A program made the translations under genes and the position numbers. From Alphaproteobacteria bacterium (GTDB taxonomy: Bacteria > Pseudomonadota > Alphaproteobacteria > UBA828), in assembly GCA_022826345.1 (NCBI GenBank), contig JAJDVB010000151.1, positions 1-46,940 on the forward strand: a DNA stretch of 46,940 nucleotides, given 5' to 3'. Shown piece after piece: positions 1 to 8,551 of the stretch. The notes beneath the pieces were generated by a model. It saw only the letters and a program-made list of their open reading frames with translations, was not told the origin of the DNA and searched no databases. Numbering within the stretch: the stretch's first letter is position 1; the number at the start of each line of letters is the position of its first letter.

Positions 1-2
1 TC

Positions 3-563
3 GCGGCCTACGGCTTCTCGCGCTGGCCGCTCCGGGGCAACGAGACCTACCTCTTCATCATCCTCACGACCCGGATGCTGCCGCCGATCATCGTCATCAT
101 CCCGATCTTCATCATGTTCCGCCTGAGCGGGCTCAGCGGCAGCTACATCGGGATCATCCTGCTCTATGCCGCCTTCAACCTGCCCTTCACCATCTGGATG
201 ATGAAGAGCTTCTTCGACGAGATACCGCGCGAGGTGGAGGACGCAGCGCGCATGGACGGCAGCTCGGAGATGAAGATCTTCTTCCGCATCTGCCTGCCGC
301 AGGTGAAGGCCGGCATTGCGGCAACCGCCGTCTTCGGCCTGATCCTCACCTGGAACGAGTTCCTCTTCGCTCTGCTGCTCACCGGACGCGACACGCGCAC
401 GGTGCCGGTCGCCATGGCCCAGACCATCGGCGGCGACATCGGCGTGCGCTGGGGGCTGCTGGCGGCGATCGAGACGCTATTCCTGATCCCCGTGGTGTTC
501 GTGACGTTCCTGCTGCAGAACCAGCTGCTGCGCGGCGTCACCTTCGGCACGATCAGGCGGTAG
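3..563 (+). CDS. Carbohydrate-type ABC transporter permease (5' partial)
   Basis: Inner-membrane permease of the MalG/UgpE (BPD_transp_1) type; the gene enters the window from the left, so the N-terminus is missing. The visible 186 residues hold several hydrophobic membrane segments and the cytoplasmic EAA loop (around EVEDAARMDGS, ending in LP), the docking site for the ATPase. The frame is open from base 3. It ends 7 bases before the ATPase gene, so the two form one operon, and the solute-binding protein and partner permease should lie upstream. The substrate cannot be read from the sequence; the family carries sugars, polyols or glycerol-3-phosphate. High confidence in family, none in substrate. 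Confidence 0.93.
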   Translation, partial: AAYGFSRWPLRGNETYLFIILTTRMLPPIIVIIPIFIMFRLSGLSGSYIGIILLYAAFNLPFTIWMMKSFFDEIPREVEDAARMDGSSEMKIFFRICLPQVKAGIAATAVFGLILTWNEFLFALLLTGRDTRTVPVAMAQTIGGDIGVRWGLLAAIETLFLIPVVFVTFLLQNQLLRGVTFGTIRR

Positions 564-570
564 CGCGCCC

Positions 571-1671
571 ATGGCCGACATCGAGCTGCGCAACCTCAGC
601 AAGCACTTCGGCTCGCTCGCCGCGGTCGACGACATCGACCTCGACGTGGAGGCCGGCGAGGTGGTGTGCCTGCTCGGGCCCTCCGGCTGCGGCAAGACCA
701 CGACGCTCCGTATGATCGCGGGGCTCGAGGACGCGACGGCGGGCGACATCTACATCACCGGTACGCGGGTGAACGAGCTCGCGCCGCGCGATCGGGACAT
801 CGCCATGGTGTTCCAGTTCTATGCGCTCTACCCGAGCCTGACGGTGTCGGAGAACCTGGCGTTCCCGCTGCACGCCGAGAAGATCACCGCGGAGGAGATC
901 GACCGGCGGGTGCGAGAGATCGCGGCCCTGCTCGACCTCTCCCACGCGCTCGGCCGGGTGCCCGGCCGTCTTGCGGAGGGCGAGAAGCAGCGCGTCGCCG
1001 TCGGCCGCGCCGTCATCCGCGACCCGCAGTGCTTCCTCTTCGACGAACCCCTGAGCCGTCTGGATATCGCGGTGCGCCAGGAGATGCGCGGGCAGATCAA
1101 GCAGCTCCTCAACGGCCTGCACAAGGCGACCGTGATCGTGACCCACGACCAGATCGAGGCGCTCACCATCGCCGACCGGATCGCGGTCATGCGCGACGGC
1201 ATCATCGAGCAGGTCGCCAGCCCTCACGACATCTTCGCCAAGCCCGCCAACGTCTTCGTCGCGGGCTTCATCGGCACGCCGCAGATGAATCTAGTCGAGG
1301 CCAACGTCATCGACGCGGACGAGGACACCGCGACCGTGAACATGCTGGGGCAGGAAGTAGCCCTGCCGCTGCATGCGGAGATCTCCCTCCAAGGCACGGT
1401 CGAGCGGCGCAATGCTCCGGTCACCGTGGGCGTGCGCCCGCGCGGTCTCGCGCCTGCATCCGAGGCCGGCCCCGCCACGATCGCGGGCCAGGTCGACCTG
1501 ATCGAGCCGATGGGGGCGGAGACCCTGATTCACCTCCGCATCGGCGAGGACGACCTGCGCGTGGTGACGAGCCGGGGGCACCCGGCCGCCGTCGGCGAGA
1601 CCATGCACGTGGCACCGACGCCAGGGCAGGTCCATCTGTTCGACCACGACGGCGTGAGGATCGCCTCATGA
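571..1671 (+). CDS. ABC transporter ATP-binding protein (MalK/UgpC type)
   Basis: A 366-residue ATPase that energises the adjacent permease. An N-terminal nucleotide-binding domain has Walker A GPSGCGKTT, Q-loop VFQ, Walker B CFLFDEP, D-loop LSRLD and H-loop VTHD. A C-terminal OB-type (TOBE) regulatory region of about 120 residues is typical of CUT1 importers. The signature motif reads LAEGE rather than LSGGQ: the serine and first glycine are replaced while the second glycine is kept. Such variants occur where an importer uses two non-identical ATPases, so a second ATPase gene may lie upstream of the window. The stop codon overlaps the next start (ATGA). Confidence 0.94.
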   Translation: MADIELRNLSKHFGSLAAVDDIDLDVEAGEVVCLLGPSGCGKTTTLRMIAGLEDATAGDIYITGTRVNELAPRDRDIAMVFQFYALYPSLTVSENLAFPLHAEKITAEEIDRRVREIAALLDLSHALGRVPGRLAEGEKQRVAVGRAVIRDPQCFLFDEPLSRLDIAVRQEMRGQIKQLLNGLHKATVIVTHDQIEALTIADRIAVMRDGIIEQVASPHDIFAKPANVFVAGFIGTPQMNLVEANVIDADEDTATVNMLGQEVALPLHAEISLQGTVERRNAPVTVGVRPRGLAPASEAGPATIAGQVDLIEPMGAETLIHLRIGEDDLRVVTSRGHPAAVGETMHVAPTPGQVHLFDHDGVRIAS

Positions 1672-1997
1672 GCGAGGCGCAGGCAGAACCACAAGAGGCA
1701 CCGTCGGGGGAGAAGCCGGCACGGCGCAACATGTCCCGCCGCACGGCGCGGCTGATCGTGATTGCGATCATCGGGCTCTGCCTGCTCGCGCTCGTCTTCA
1801 TCTTCCAGCCTGTCTACCGGCCGCTCTTCTCGGCCGGCTGCATCATGGTGGTGGCCGGCGGACTCCTCTTCAATCTCATCCCCTTCGCCAATACCCAGAA
1901 CCCGGTGCGCCGCGTGGTGCGCGTCACGGCCATCGTCGGCGCCATCCTGCTCGTGGCCGTGCTGGTCGCCATCGGCTTCGTCGAAGCACTGCTCTAA
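1668..1997 (+). CDS. Small membrane protein of the ABC operon
   Basis: A 109-residue protein whose ATG overlaps the ATPase stop codon, so it is translationally coupled. A charged, proline-rich N-terminus of about 30 residues is followed by three hydrophobic stretches (roughly residues 32-51, 56-78 and 84-108), each long enough to span a membrane. I recognise no domain. Position suggests an accessory subunit of the importer, or a small protein carried with it; this is inference from context only. The gene is real on operon structure, but the function is unknown. Confidence 0.8.
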   Translation: MSEAQAEPQEAPSGEKPARRNMSRRTARLIVIAIIGLCLLALVFIFQPVYRPLFSAGCIMVVAGGLLFNLIPFANTQNPVRRVVRVTAIVGAILLVAVLVAIGFVEALL

Positions 1998-2021
1998 CGA
2001 ACGGCGCGCAGGACCGGTGCG

Positions 2022-2486
2022 ATGACGAGAGACGACTACGTGGACCTGGTCGAGCGGCGCTACTTCGGCAACGTCGCGCAAGCCGACATACCGGCGGTGG
2101 TCGCCTGCTTCACCGACGACGCCCAAGTGACGATCTATCACGGCGATGCCGCGCCTCGCCGTTTCAAGGCGCGGCCAACCGCCGGAGAGACGCCCCTGCC
2201 GCGCTTCTTCGAGCATCTGCTTGCGAACTACGTCCCGCAGTTCACCGAGTTCGTCCACTACGTGGACACGGCAAACGAGCGCTGCGCCGCCATGTTTCTC
2301 GTGACGCTGACGCCGAAGCCCGACTCGGCCTACAGCGACGCCGGCGTGCAGCGCCTCCGCAACTGCAATTTCTTCCGCTGCCGGGACGGTCTCATCCACG
2401 AGATGACCATCTACTACAGCAACCCCGGCAGCGCAGGCGGCGCGGACGCCCACGGCTCCCGCCCCACCGGCTTTCCCCAGGCCTGA
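2022..2486 (+). CDS. NTF2-like / SnoaL-fold protein
   Basis: A 154-residue protein with the alpha+beta cone layout of the NTF2/SnoaL superfamily: an N-terminal helix (YVDLVERRYF), the 'CFTDDAQVTIYHGD' strand typical of these proteins, and a C-terminal paired-strand region ending in HEMTIYYSNP. Members are ketosteroid-isomerase-like enzymes or ring-hydroxylating dioxygenase small subunits, and many are uncharacterised. It follows the ABC operon by 24 bases on the same strand and converges with the extradiol dioxygenase gene 7 bases away. It may act on an intermediate of the neighbouring catabolic genes, but nothing in the sequence fixes the substrate. Confidence 0.7.
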   Translation: MTRDDYVDLVERRYFGNVAQADIPAVVACFTDDAQVTIYHGDAAPRRFKARPTAGETPLPRFFEHLLANYVPQFTEFVHYVDTANERCAAMFLVTLTPKPDSAYSDAGVQRLRNCNFFRCRDGLIHEMTIYYSNPGSAGGADAHGSRPTGFPQA

Positions 2487-2493
2487 CCCGAGG

Positions 2494-3378
2494 CTAACCC
2501 TCGCCGCTCCAGCCCTGCGGCGGGCGCGCGAACCAGACGTGGACCTGTCCGGTTCCCGCCGCATTCTCGTAGTCGCTGAACGGCGTCCCGGTCGCGGTGC
2601 AATCGCGCCCTCCCAGCGCTGCGACCATCATCAGGTAATGCCCGAACAGGCCTTCCGGTTTGTGGGGGCGGAAGGCGTCCATCGAGTCGATGACCGCCGC
2701 GTGGTTTCCCTCTGCCCACCAGGCCAGGCGCTCCAGGTCCGCCTCACGCGCTTCGGGCGTGCGAATGTGGCTCGGGTCCGAGGCCTCGTGCCGGCCGATC
2801 TCTGCGAGCGGCCAGAAGCGGTGGCTCATGCCCCCGCTCGCGAGCAGCACCACGCGCTCCGCCGAATCGGCGATCGCCCGCCCGAGCGCCGCTCCCACCG
2901 CGAGAAAGTCCTCGTCGCGCGCTGTCTGGCAGATGCTGACGGAGGCCCAGCGCTCGCCCCGGTTCAGGTAGTGGGCGAGGTTGACAGTGGGGTAGTGGAT
3001 CGGCAGGTGCGCGTCGTCGTTGGCGATGCAGGGCACGCCTGCATGTTCGCGCACCGCCGCCGCCATGTCCGCCGCCAGCGCCGGGCTGCCGGCAAGATCG
3101 TAGGGGAGGCCGTGAATGCCGCGGGGAAGCTCGCCAGAGGTATAGCGGCCCAGGCGGCGCTCGTGGGCGCTCACGATGAACTCCACCGTAGTGAACCAGT
3201 GGGTATCGAACACCACGAAGGTGTCGGGCCTGAGCTCGTCGAGGATTTCTCGGCGCAGCCGCTCGAGGCCGGTCACGAGGCTGATCTCGCGGCCCTCGTT
3301 CAGTTCGAGCCGGATCGCCTTCGGCAGCATGATCGTAGGCACGTGCGAGAGGAAGCCGGCGCCCGCGATGTCTCCCAC
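2494..3378 (-). CDS. Class III (LigB-type) extradiol ring-cleavage dioxygenase, HpaD-like
   Basis: A 294-residue Fe(II) dioxygenase expected to open a catecholic ring by meta cleavage. It matches the 3,4-dihydroxyphenylacetate 2,3-dioxygenase branch of class III enzymes along its length: N-terminal SHVPTIML (a metal-ligand histidine in the family's SHVP element), VVFDTHWFTT, YTSGELP, LASGGMSHRFW with a conserved histidine, FGHYLMMVAALGG and the C-terminal GTGQVHVWF. Length agrees with the family (about 280-290). It is transcribed away from the P450 gene and shares a roughly 140-base intergenic region with it. With the downstream dehydrogenase and FAH-family gene it suggests a homoprotocatechuate-like pathway, but the true substrate may differ. 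Confidence 0.87.
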   Translation of the reverse strand: MGDIAGAGFLSHVPTIMLPKAIRLELNEGREISLVTGLERLRREILDELRPDTFVVFDTHWFTTVEFIVSAHERRLGRYTSGELPRGIHGLPYDLAGSPALAADMAAAVREHAGVPCIANDDAHLPIHYPTVNLAHYLNRGERWASVSICQTARDEDFLAVGAALGRAIADSAERVVLLASGGMSHRFWPLAEIGRHEASDPSHIRTPEAREADLERLAWWAEGNHAAVIDSMDAFRPHKPEGLFGHYLMMVAALGGRDCTATGTPFSDYENAAGTGQVHVWFARPPQGWSGEG

Positions 3379-3521
3379 GTCCCCTCTCCTATCGCCTCGC
3401 CTGCGCCCCGGAGCCGGCCCCCTGGCCCAGGCTCCCGCACGCGGCGAACGACTTCGGTGGACAGATCGTTCGTATCCGAACTATCATGCCGCCAACCGGT
3501 TCGCAACCAAACGAGACCGCC

Positions 3522-4781
3522 ATGTCCGCGCTTCTTTCTCCCGAGCCGGAGGGGATCGCCGACCTCTCCTCCCACGACTCCTTCGTCGATTGCGTGCCTC
3601 ACAAGACCTTCGAGGCGCTGCGGCGCGACGATCCGGTTGCGTGGTTCGACGAGCGCGATGCCTCCGGGTTCTGGGCCATCACCCGCCACGAGGACATCGC
3701 GGAGATCAGCAAGAACTTCCGGCAGTTCACGACCCGGCAGGGAATCCGGCTCGAAGAGATGACGGAAGAGGAGCGGATCGCGCGCCTCACCATGATGGAG
3801 CAGGACCCGCCCGAGCACACCCGCCTGCGCCGCCTGGTCAACCGCACCTTCTCGCGCCGCTTCATCGAGACCTACCGGGACCGGGTCCGCGCCATCGTCT
3901 CCCGCGTGCTCGACGAAGCCCTGAAGCAGGACGAGTTCGATTGCGTGGACGCGATCGCGAAGCCTCTGCCCATGCTGATGCTGGCGGGCGTGCTCGGCGT
4001 GTCGGAGGAGGACGGCGCCTGGCTCGCCGACAAGGGCGACGAAATGATGGCGAACAGCGACCCGGACTTCACCGACCACGTTGTCGACCAGACCGACACC
4101 GACGCCTTCCGCCTCATGCCCTTCCGCTCGCCGGCGGGCGCCGAGGTCTTCGAGTACGCCGAGCGCCAGGCCGCGCTCCGGCGGGGCAAGCCGCGCGGCG
4201 ACGTGATCAGCCTTCTGCTCGAGCCCGATCGGGACGGCGAGCCGCTCACCGACCACGAGTTCAAGAACTTCTTCACCCTGCTGGTGGTGGCGGGCAACGA
4301 CACCACGCGCTACGCCGTCGCCTCTTCCGTCGATCTGCTCGCCCGCGAGCCCCGGCTCTTCGAGCAGCTTCAGGGCGCCGATGAGGCGCTCTGGGCCACG
4401 GCGGTGGAGGAGCTGCTGCGCATCTCCTCGCCCACCATGCACTTTCGCCGGACCGCCGTGGAGGACTGCGAGATGCACGGGCGCACCATCGCGGCAGGCG
4501 ACAAGGTGATCCTGTGGTTCATCTCCGGCAACTTCGACGACCGGGTCTTCGAGGAACCCTACGAGGCCGATTTCGCACGCGACCCCAACCCCCAGATGGC
4601 CTTCGGGCGGGGCGGGCCGCACCTGTGTCTCGGCCTCTGGCTGGCGCGGCTTGAGCTGCGCATCGTGCTGGAGGAGCTGACGCGGCGGGTGCGAACGCTC
4701 CGGCCGGCCGGTCAGGCGCTCAGGCTCCGCTCCAACTTTATCAACGGCATCAAATACCTGCCGGTGTCGGTGACCTGCTGA
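3522..4781 (+). CDS. Cytochrome P450
   Basis: A soluble bacterial P450 of 419 residues. The I-helix oxygen-activation motif AGNDTT is near residue 257, the K-helix ExxR (ELLR) near 298, and the haem-binding loop FGRGGPHLCLG has its cysteine ligand at about residue 369. No membrane anchor is present, so it should need separate ferredoxin and reductase partners. The start is placed at the ATG giving MSALLSPEP; an in-frame ATG 36 bases upstream is possible. It resembles the CYP enzymes of proteobacterial catabolic clusters that hydroxylate terpenes, steroids or aromatics. The glutamine-synthetase-like gene follows 30 bases downstream, so both are probably in one operon. Confidence 0.93.
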   Translation: MSALLSPEPEGIADLSSHDSFVDCVPHKTFEALRRDDPVAWFDERDASGFWAITRHEDIAEISKNFRQFTTRQGIRLEEMTEEERIARLTMMEQDPPEHTRLRRLVNRTFSRRFIETYRDRVRAIVSRVLDEALKQDEFDCVDAIAKPLPMLMLAGVLGVSEEDGAWLADKGDEMMANSDPDFTDHVVDQTDTDAFRLMPFRSPAGAEVFEYAERQAALRRGKPRGDVISLLLEPDRDGEPLTDHEFKNFFTLLVVAGNDTTRYAVASSVDLLAREPRLFEQLQGADEALWATAVEELLRISSPTMHFRRTAVEDCEMHGRTIAAGDKVILWFISGNFDDRVFEEPYEADFARDPNPQMAFGRGGPHLCLGLWLARLELRIVLEELTRRVRTLRPAGQALRLRSNFINGIKYLPVSVTC

Positions 4782-4811
4782 CCGGCGCGGCGGAGGCATA
4801 GGGCGCGTGGC

Positions 4812-6098
4812 ATGAGCGACGACGAACGCATTCGGGTCCTGTTCTGCGACCACCTGAACCTCGCGCGCGGCAAGTACGTCCCGCGCGCGATGGCCGGGAC
4901 GGGCGTACTCCGGCAGTGCGTCGGGGTCTACGCAGTGGACTACGAGCGTGCCTTGATTCCCGCCCCCGGATCGGGTGTGCCCGAGGGCCTGCCGGACATG
5001 GAAGCGGCGTTCGACCTTGACCAGGTCCGGCCCGGTTGGGAGCCCGGCACCGGCGTGGTGGTGGCGAACCTGGAGAAGGACGGGCAGCCGCTCGGGCTCT
5101 GCGCAAGGGGCGCGCTCGCCCGCGCAATCGCCGCGTGGCAGCAGGCGGACCTCGCGCCCTTCCTCGGCATCGAGCTTGAGGCCTTCGTCTTCGAGCGCGA
5201 TTCCTCTGGCAACTGGGTGCCCTACGACACTCCCGGCGCCTACGTCTACGGCACCGGCACCGCCGTCGACCCTGCCGGCCTGGTCGACGACATCTGGTCG
5301 CAGGCGCTGGCCTGCGGCTTCCCGCTGGAGGCGATCAACTCCGAGTTCGACTGGCCGCAGTTCGAGTTCACGCTGCGCTACCGGGACGCGCTCGGCGCCA
5401 TCGACGACATCTTTCTGTTCAGGCTGATGGCGCGCGAGGTCGCGGCGAAGCGGGGCTATCTGCTCAGCTTCATGCCCAAGCCGCTCTCGGATCGCGGCGG
5501 CAGCGGGGTCCACCTCAACCTCAGCCTCGCCGATGCGGGCGGGGACAACGCCTTCGCCGACCCCGCGCAGGAAGACGGCCTCTCCGAGCTCGCCCGGCAG
5601 TGCATCGCGGGGCTGATGCACCACCACCGCTCCATGGCCGGGCTGATCGCGCCCACCGTCAACTCCTACCGCCGGCTGCGCCCGGCGAGCCTCGCCGGCT
5701 ACTGGGCGAACTGGGGATACGACCATCGCGGTGTCGCGGTGCGGGTGCCCGGCGAGCGCGGCCCGGCAACCCGCATCGAGCACCGCGTCGCCGACGGTGC
5801 CGCCAATCCCTACGTCGCCGCCGCGGCCATGCTGCAGGCAGCCAGGCTCGGGGTGGAGAACGGCTATCCGCTGCAACCGGCGGAGACCGGCGACGGGCTG
5901 GAGAACGTCGATACCGACGTGACCGTGCCCGAGAACCTGGGCGCAGCGCTCGACGCGCTGGAGCAGGACGAGGCGCTGGTCTCCGCCATCGGGGCGCTGC
6001 TGGTGGCGAACCACATCGGGATCAAGCGCAAGGAGTGGGACGACTACCTCGGCAGCACGACAGACTGGGAGATGTCGCGCTACCTCAACTTCCTTTAG
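4812..6098 (+). CDS. Glutamine-synthetase-family gamma-glutamyl ligase
   Basis: A 428-residue member of the glutamine synthetase superfamily, of the PuuA/GlnT/IpuC-like branch that joins glutamate to an amine using ATP. Seen directly: the ATP/metal-binding KPLSDRGGSGVHLNLSL segment, the NSYRRLRP element, the GWDxR-like ATP region replaced by WGYDHRGVAVRVP, and the ATRIEHRVADGAANPYVAAAAML tract that binds glutamate and metal. Length fits the family. It sits between a P450 and an aldehyde dehydrogenase rather than near nitrogen-regulation genes, which argues for catabolic gamma-glutamylation of an amine (as in putrescine, isopropylamine or aniline breakdown) over ammonia assimilation. Substrate unknown. 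Confidence 0.87.
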   Translation: MSDDERIRVLFCDHLNLARGKYVPRAMAGTGVLRQCVGVYAVDYERALIPAPGSGVPEGLPDMEAAFDLDQVRPGWEPGTGVVVANLEKDGQPLGLCARGALARAIAAWQQADLAPFLGIELEAFVFERDSSGNWVPYDTPGAYVYGTGTAVDPAGLVDDIWSQALACGFPLEAINSEFDWPQFEFTLRYRDALGAIDDIFLFRLMAREVAAKRGYLLSFMPKPLSDRGGSGVHLNLSLADAGGDNAFADPAQEDGLSELARQCIAGLMHHHRSMAGLIAPTVNSYRRLRPASLAGYWANWGYDHRGVAVRVPGERGPATRIEHRVADGAANPYVAAAAMLQAARLGVENGYPLQPAETGDGLENVDTDVTVPENLGAALDALEQDEALVSAIGALLVANHIGIKRKEWDDYLGSTTDWEMSRYLNFL

Positions 6099-6138
6099 CC
6101 CCGCGCCTCCACTCGCGCGGCATGGAACGGAAGAGCCG

Positions 6139-7601
6139 ATGACTGCGCCCCGGATCGACATCGACGGCGTCTCCGTCTCGCCCGATCACTACATCGCCGG
6201 GCGCCGCGTGCCCTCTGAGCGCCGCTTCGAGAACCGCTCGCCGCTCGACTGGTCCCGCAAGCTCGGTGATTTTGCGCGGGGTGATGCCGAGACCACAGCG
6301 CAGGCGGTGGGTGCGGCGGCCGACGCCTTCCCTGGCTGGTCGGCCAAGAGCCCGGCCGAGCGCGCCGCCTACATGCACCGCCTGGCCGAGCTCATCGACG
6401 CGAACGTCGGCACCTGGCCCGGCTCGAATGCCTCGACATGGCGATGCTGCAGGAAAGCCTGGAGCTGCGGGTGATTCCCCGTGGAGCGCGGAACTTTCGC
6501 GCCTACGCGGACCTCGCCCGCGACTACGAGCCGCGCGCCTGGCACTCCAACGGCACTGCCAACCGCGTGCTGCGCATGCCCGCCGGCCCCGCGGTGATCA
6601 TCACGCCCTGGAACGCGCCATTCATGCTGGCGACCTGGAAGTGCGCGCCGGCGCTCGCCGCCGGCAACACTGTGATCCTCAAGCCGGCCGAGTGGTCGCC
6701 GATTACGGCCTCCCTGCTCGCCGATCTGGTGGACGAGGCCGGCTTCCCACCCGGAGTCTTCAACGTCGTCCAGGGGCTCGGCGAGGAGGTCGGCGCGGCG
6801 CTGGTCGCCGATGCGCGGGTGCGCCGCATCTCGTTCACCGGCTCGCCCGAGGCGGCCCGGCAGATCGGCGCCGCCGCCGCCCGCAACATCGTGCCCTTCA
6901 CGGCGGAACTCGGCGGCAAGAGCCCTTTCATCGTGTTCGCCGATGCCGACCTCGATGCCGCCGCCCGCAAGGCCGCCGGCCAGTACGACGACGCGGGGCA
7001 GGTCTGCCTCGCCGGCACCCGCCTACTGGTGGAGCAAGCGGTCCGCGAAGAATTCCTGGAGCAAATGCTCGCCTACACCGACGAGCACGTGGCGGGCGAC
7101 AGCCGGGAGCCCGGTACCACGCTCTCTCCGCTCATCCATCCCGAGCACCTCGCGCGTGTCACGGGTTTCGTCGAGCGGGCGCGGGCGGCGGGAGATCGGG
7201 TGCTCCGAGGCGGGCACGTCACCAGGGAGGGCGGGCTCTGGTACGAGCCGACCCTGATCGAGCCCCGCAGCAACGAGGCTGAGATCGTCCAGCACGAGGT
7301 GTTCGGCCCAGTGCTGACCCTCCAGACCTTCGCGGACGAAGACGGGGCAGTGGCGCTCGCCAACGGCACGCGCTACGGGCTGGCCGGGATCGTCTACACC
7401 GGCGATGCGGCGCGGGCCGAGCGCATCGGCCAGCGGGTACGCGCGGGCACGGTCTGGGTCAACTGCTTCCTCGTCCGTGACCTGAGCGCGCCCTTCGGCG
7501 GCTGCGGCATCAGCGGCATCGGTCGGGAAGGCGGCGACTACGCCCTCGACTTCCACAGCGACCTGAAGACCCTGCAAATCCTGGAGGGCTCCACCGCCTG
7601 A
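6139..7601 (+). pseudogene. Aldehyde dehydrogenase, HpaE-like, broken by a one-base frameshift
   Basis: An NAD(P)-dependent aldehyde dehydrogenase of about 487 residues split over two frames. The first 92 codons (frame starting at 6139, ending near 6414) match the N-terminus; the remainder continues in another frame from RLECLDM. One extra C after base 6414 (ACC TGG becoming ACC CTG) restores the family's continuous reading. All catalytic parts remain: FTGSPEAARQIG for cofactor binding, ELGGKSP with the general-base glutamate, and GQVCLAG with the nucleophilic cysteine. It resembles 5-carboxymethyl-2-hydroxymuconate semialdehyde dehydrogenase, which acts after HpaD-type ring cleavage. Either a recent mutation or a single-base sequencing error would explain the break. 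Confidence 0.9.
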
Positions 7602-7608
7602 CGACGCG

Positions 7609-8457
7609 CTACGACTTGCGCGGCGCGCGAATGCCGCGGAACTCCCAGTCGCCACCGAGCGCGGTGGACATCACCTCCTCCGTGCTCGCGGGCTGGGCGC
7701 CGACATCGTCGCGAATCGGCGCAGGACCCTGGACGATTTCGTTCTCCAGCGCGCCAAGTCCCTCCACCTCCACCCGCACGACGTCGCCCGGCTCGACGGG
7801 CCGGCTGTTGGCGGGCGTGCCGGAGAGCAGCAGGTCGCCTGGCTCCAGGGTGATGTTGCGGGCGATGTCGGCCACCAGATAGTGCATGTCCCACGCCATC
7901 TCGTCGGTGTTGCCGTCCTGGGCGAGGGCGCCGTTGACGTAGGTGCGGACGGTCTTGCCCCGAAAATCCCAGCCGCTCACCAGCGCGGGGCCAACCGGGC
8001 AGAGCGTGTCCGAGCCCTTCACCCGCAGCATGGAGCCCGCGTCGGTGTCGCGGAAGTCGTGCAGGCCGTAGTCGTTCGCAATGGTGTAGCCGGCGATGTA
8101 GTCGCCGGCCTCGTCGCGGGCGATGTTCCGGCAATGCCGGCCGATGACGATGGCGATCTCGCCCTCGTAGTTGAGCCAGCGGCAGCGCTCGGGCCGCACC
8201 ACTTGCGCGCCGTGCCCGCAGAGCGCGCTCACCGGCTTGTGGAAGTAGGTGGGGGTCGCGGGCAGCGTCGCCATGAACTCGTCCACCCGGCTCCTGTAGT
8301 TGAGGTGCACGCAGATGATCTTGCGCGGCTCCGTCGGCGGCAGGTGGACCGCGTCCGCCAGCGCGACCGATCGGCCGTCCTTCGCGTGCAGGCGCTCGCC
8401 GTCTCTGGTCGCGACGACGGGATAGCCGTCGAGCAGGATGCGCCGGTGCTCCCTCAT
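7609..8457 (-). CDS. Fumarylacetoacetate hydrolase family protein, HpaG-like
   Basis: A 282-residue member of the FAH superfamily (2-hydroxyhepta-2,4-diene-1,7-dioate isomerase, decarboxylase or hydratase type). Visible signatures are PTYFHKPVSAL, the metal-binding NYEGEIAIVIG, YTIANDYGLHDFR and GDLLLSGTPANSRPVEPGDVV. The ATG at 8457 gives MREHRRILLDG, the normal N-terminus; longer in-frame extensions lack homology. It converges with the dehydrogenase gene (7-base gap) and diverges from the acetoacetate-decarboxylase-like gene across a 94-base region that carries a palindrome. It probably processes the ring-cleavage product of the pathway. Confidence 0.9.
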   Translation of the reverse strand: MREHRRILLDGYPVVATRDGERLHAKDGRSVALADAVHLPPTEPRKIICVHLNYRSRVDEFMATLPATPTYFHKPVSALCGHGAQVVRPERCRWLNYEGEIAIVIGRHCRNIARDEAGDYIAGYTIANDYGLHDFRDTDAGSMLRVKGSDTLCPVGPALVSGWDFRGKTVRTYVNGALAQDGNTDEMAWDMHYLVADIARNITLEPGDLLLSGTPANSRPVEPGDVVRVEVEGLGALENEIVQGPAPIRDDVGAQPASTEEVMSTALGGDWEFRGIRAPRKS

Positions 8458-8471
8458 AACTGGTCCTCGGC

Positions 8472-8500
8472 TTGAAATCGTTCGGTCCCTGACGATAGGA
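8472..8500 (+). promoter_or_regulatory. Candidate promoter for the ADC-MarR-RidA operon
   Basis: TTGAAA at 8472-8477 and GATAGG at 8494-8499 are separated by 16 bases, an acceptable sigma-70-type arrangement. The downstream palindrome at 8521-8537 would lie just after the transcription start, where a bound repressor blocks elongation. Predicted by eye only. Confidence 0.4.
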
Positions 8501-8520
8501 TCGCGGCTCGCGAAAGACAA
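8492..8520 (-). promoter_or_regulatory. Candidate promoter for the FAH-family gene
   Basis: On the minus strand TTGTCT (8520-8515) and TATCGT (8497-8492) are 17 bases apart, a good sigma-70-like pair pointing at the start at 8457. It overlaps the opposite promoter, and the palindrome abuts its -35 element, so one regulator could control both directions. Confidence 0.4.
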
Positions 8521-8537
8521 GGAATCGTCGCGATTCC
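8521..8537. promoter_or_regulatory. Perfect palindrome, candidate MarR operator
   Basis: GGAATCG-TCG-CGATTCC is a perfect inverted repeat with 7-base arms and a 3-base centre. It lies in the divergent intergenic region between the FAH-family gene and the ADC-family gene, whose operon encodes a MarR regulator two ORFs downstream. MarR dimers bind palindromes of about this size, usually in their own operon promoter. That this MarR protein binds here is inference. Confidence 0.5.
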
Positions 8538-8551
8538 GGGAGTGATTCGTC

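Noticed and set aside
666..1667. A long plus-strand frame starting inside the ABC ATPase
   Set aside because: Only its 3' part from 1668 is a gene; the rest is an out-of-frame reading of the ATPase.
3300..6161. A 953-codon open frame on the minus strand across the P450 and ligase genes
   Set aside because: It lies antisense to two clear enzymes, has low-complexity Arg/Gly/Val composition and no motif; long empty frames are expected at this GC.
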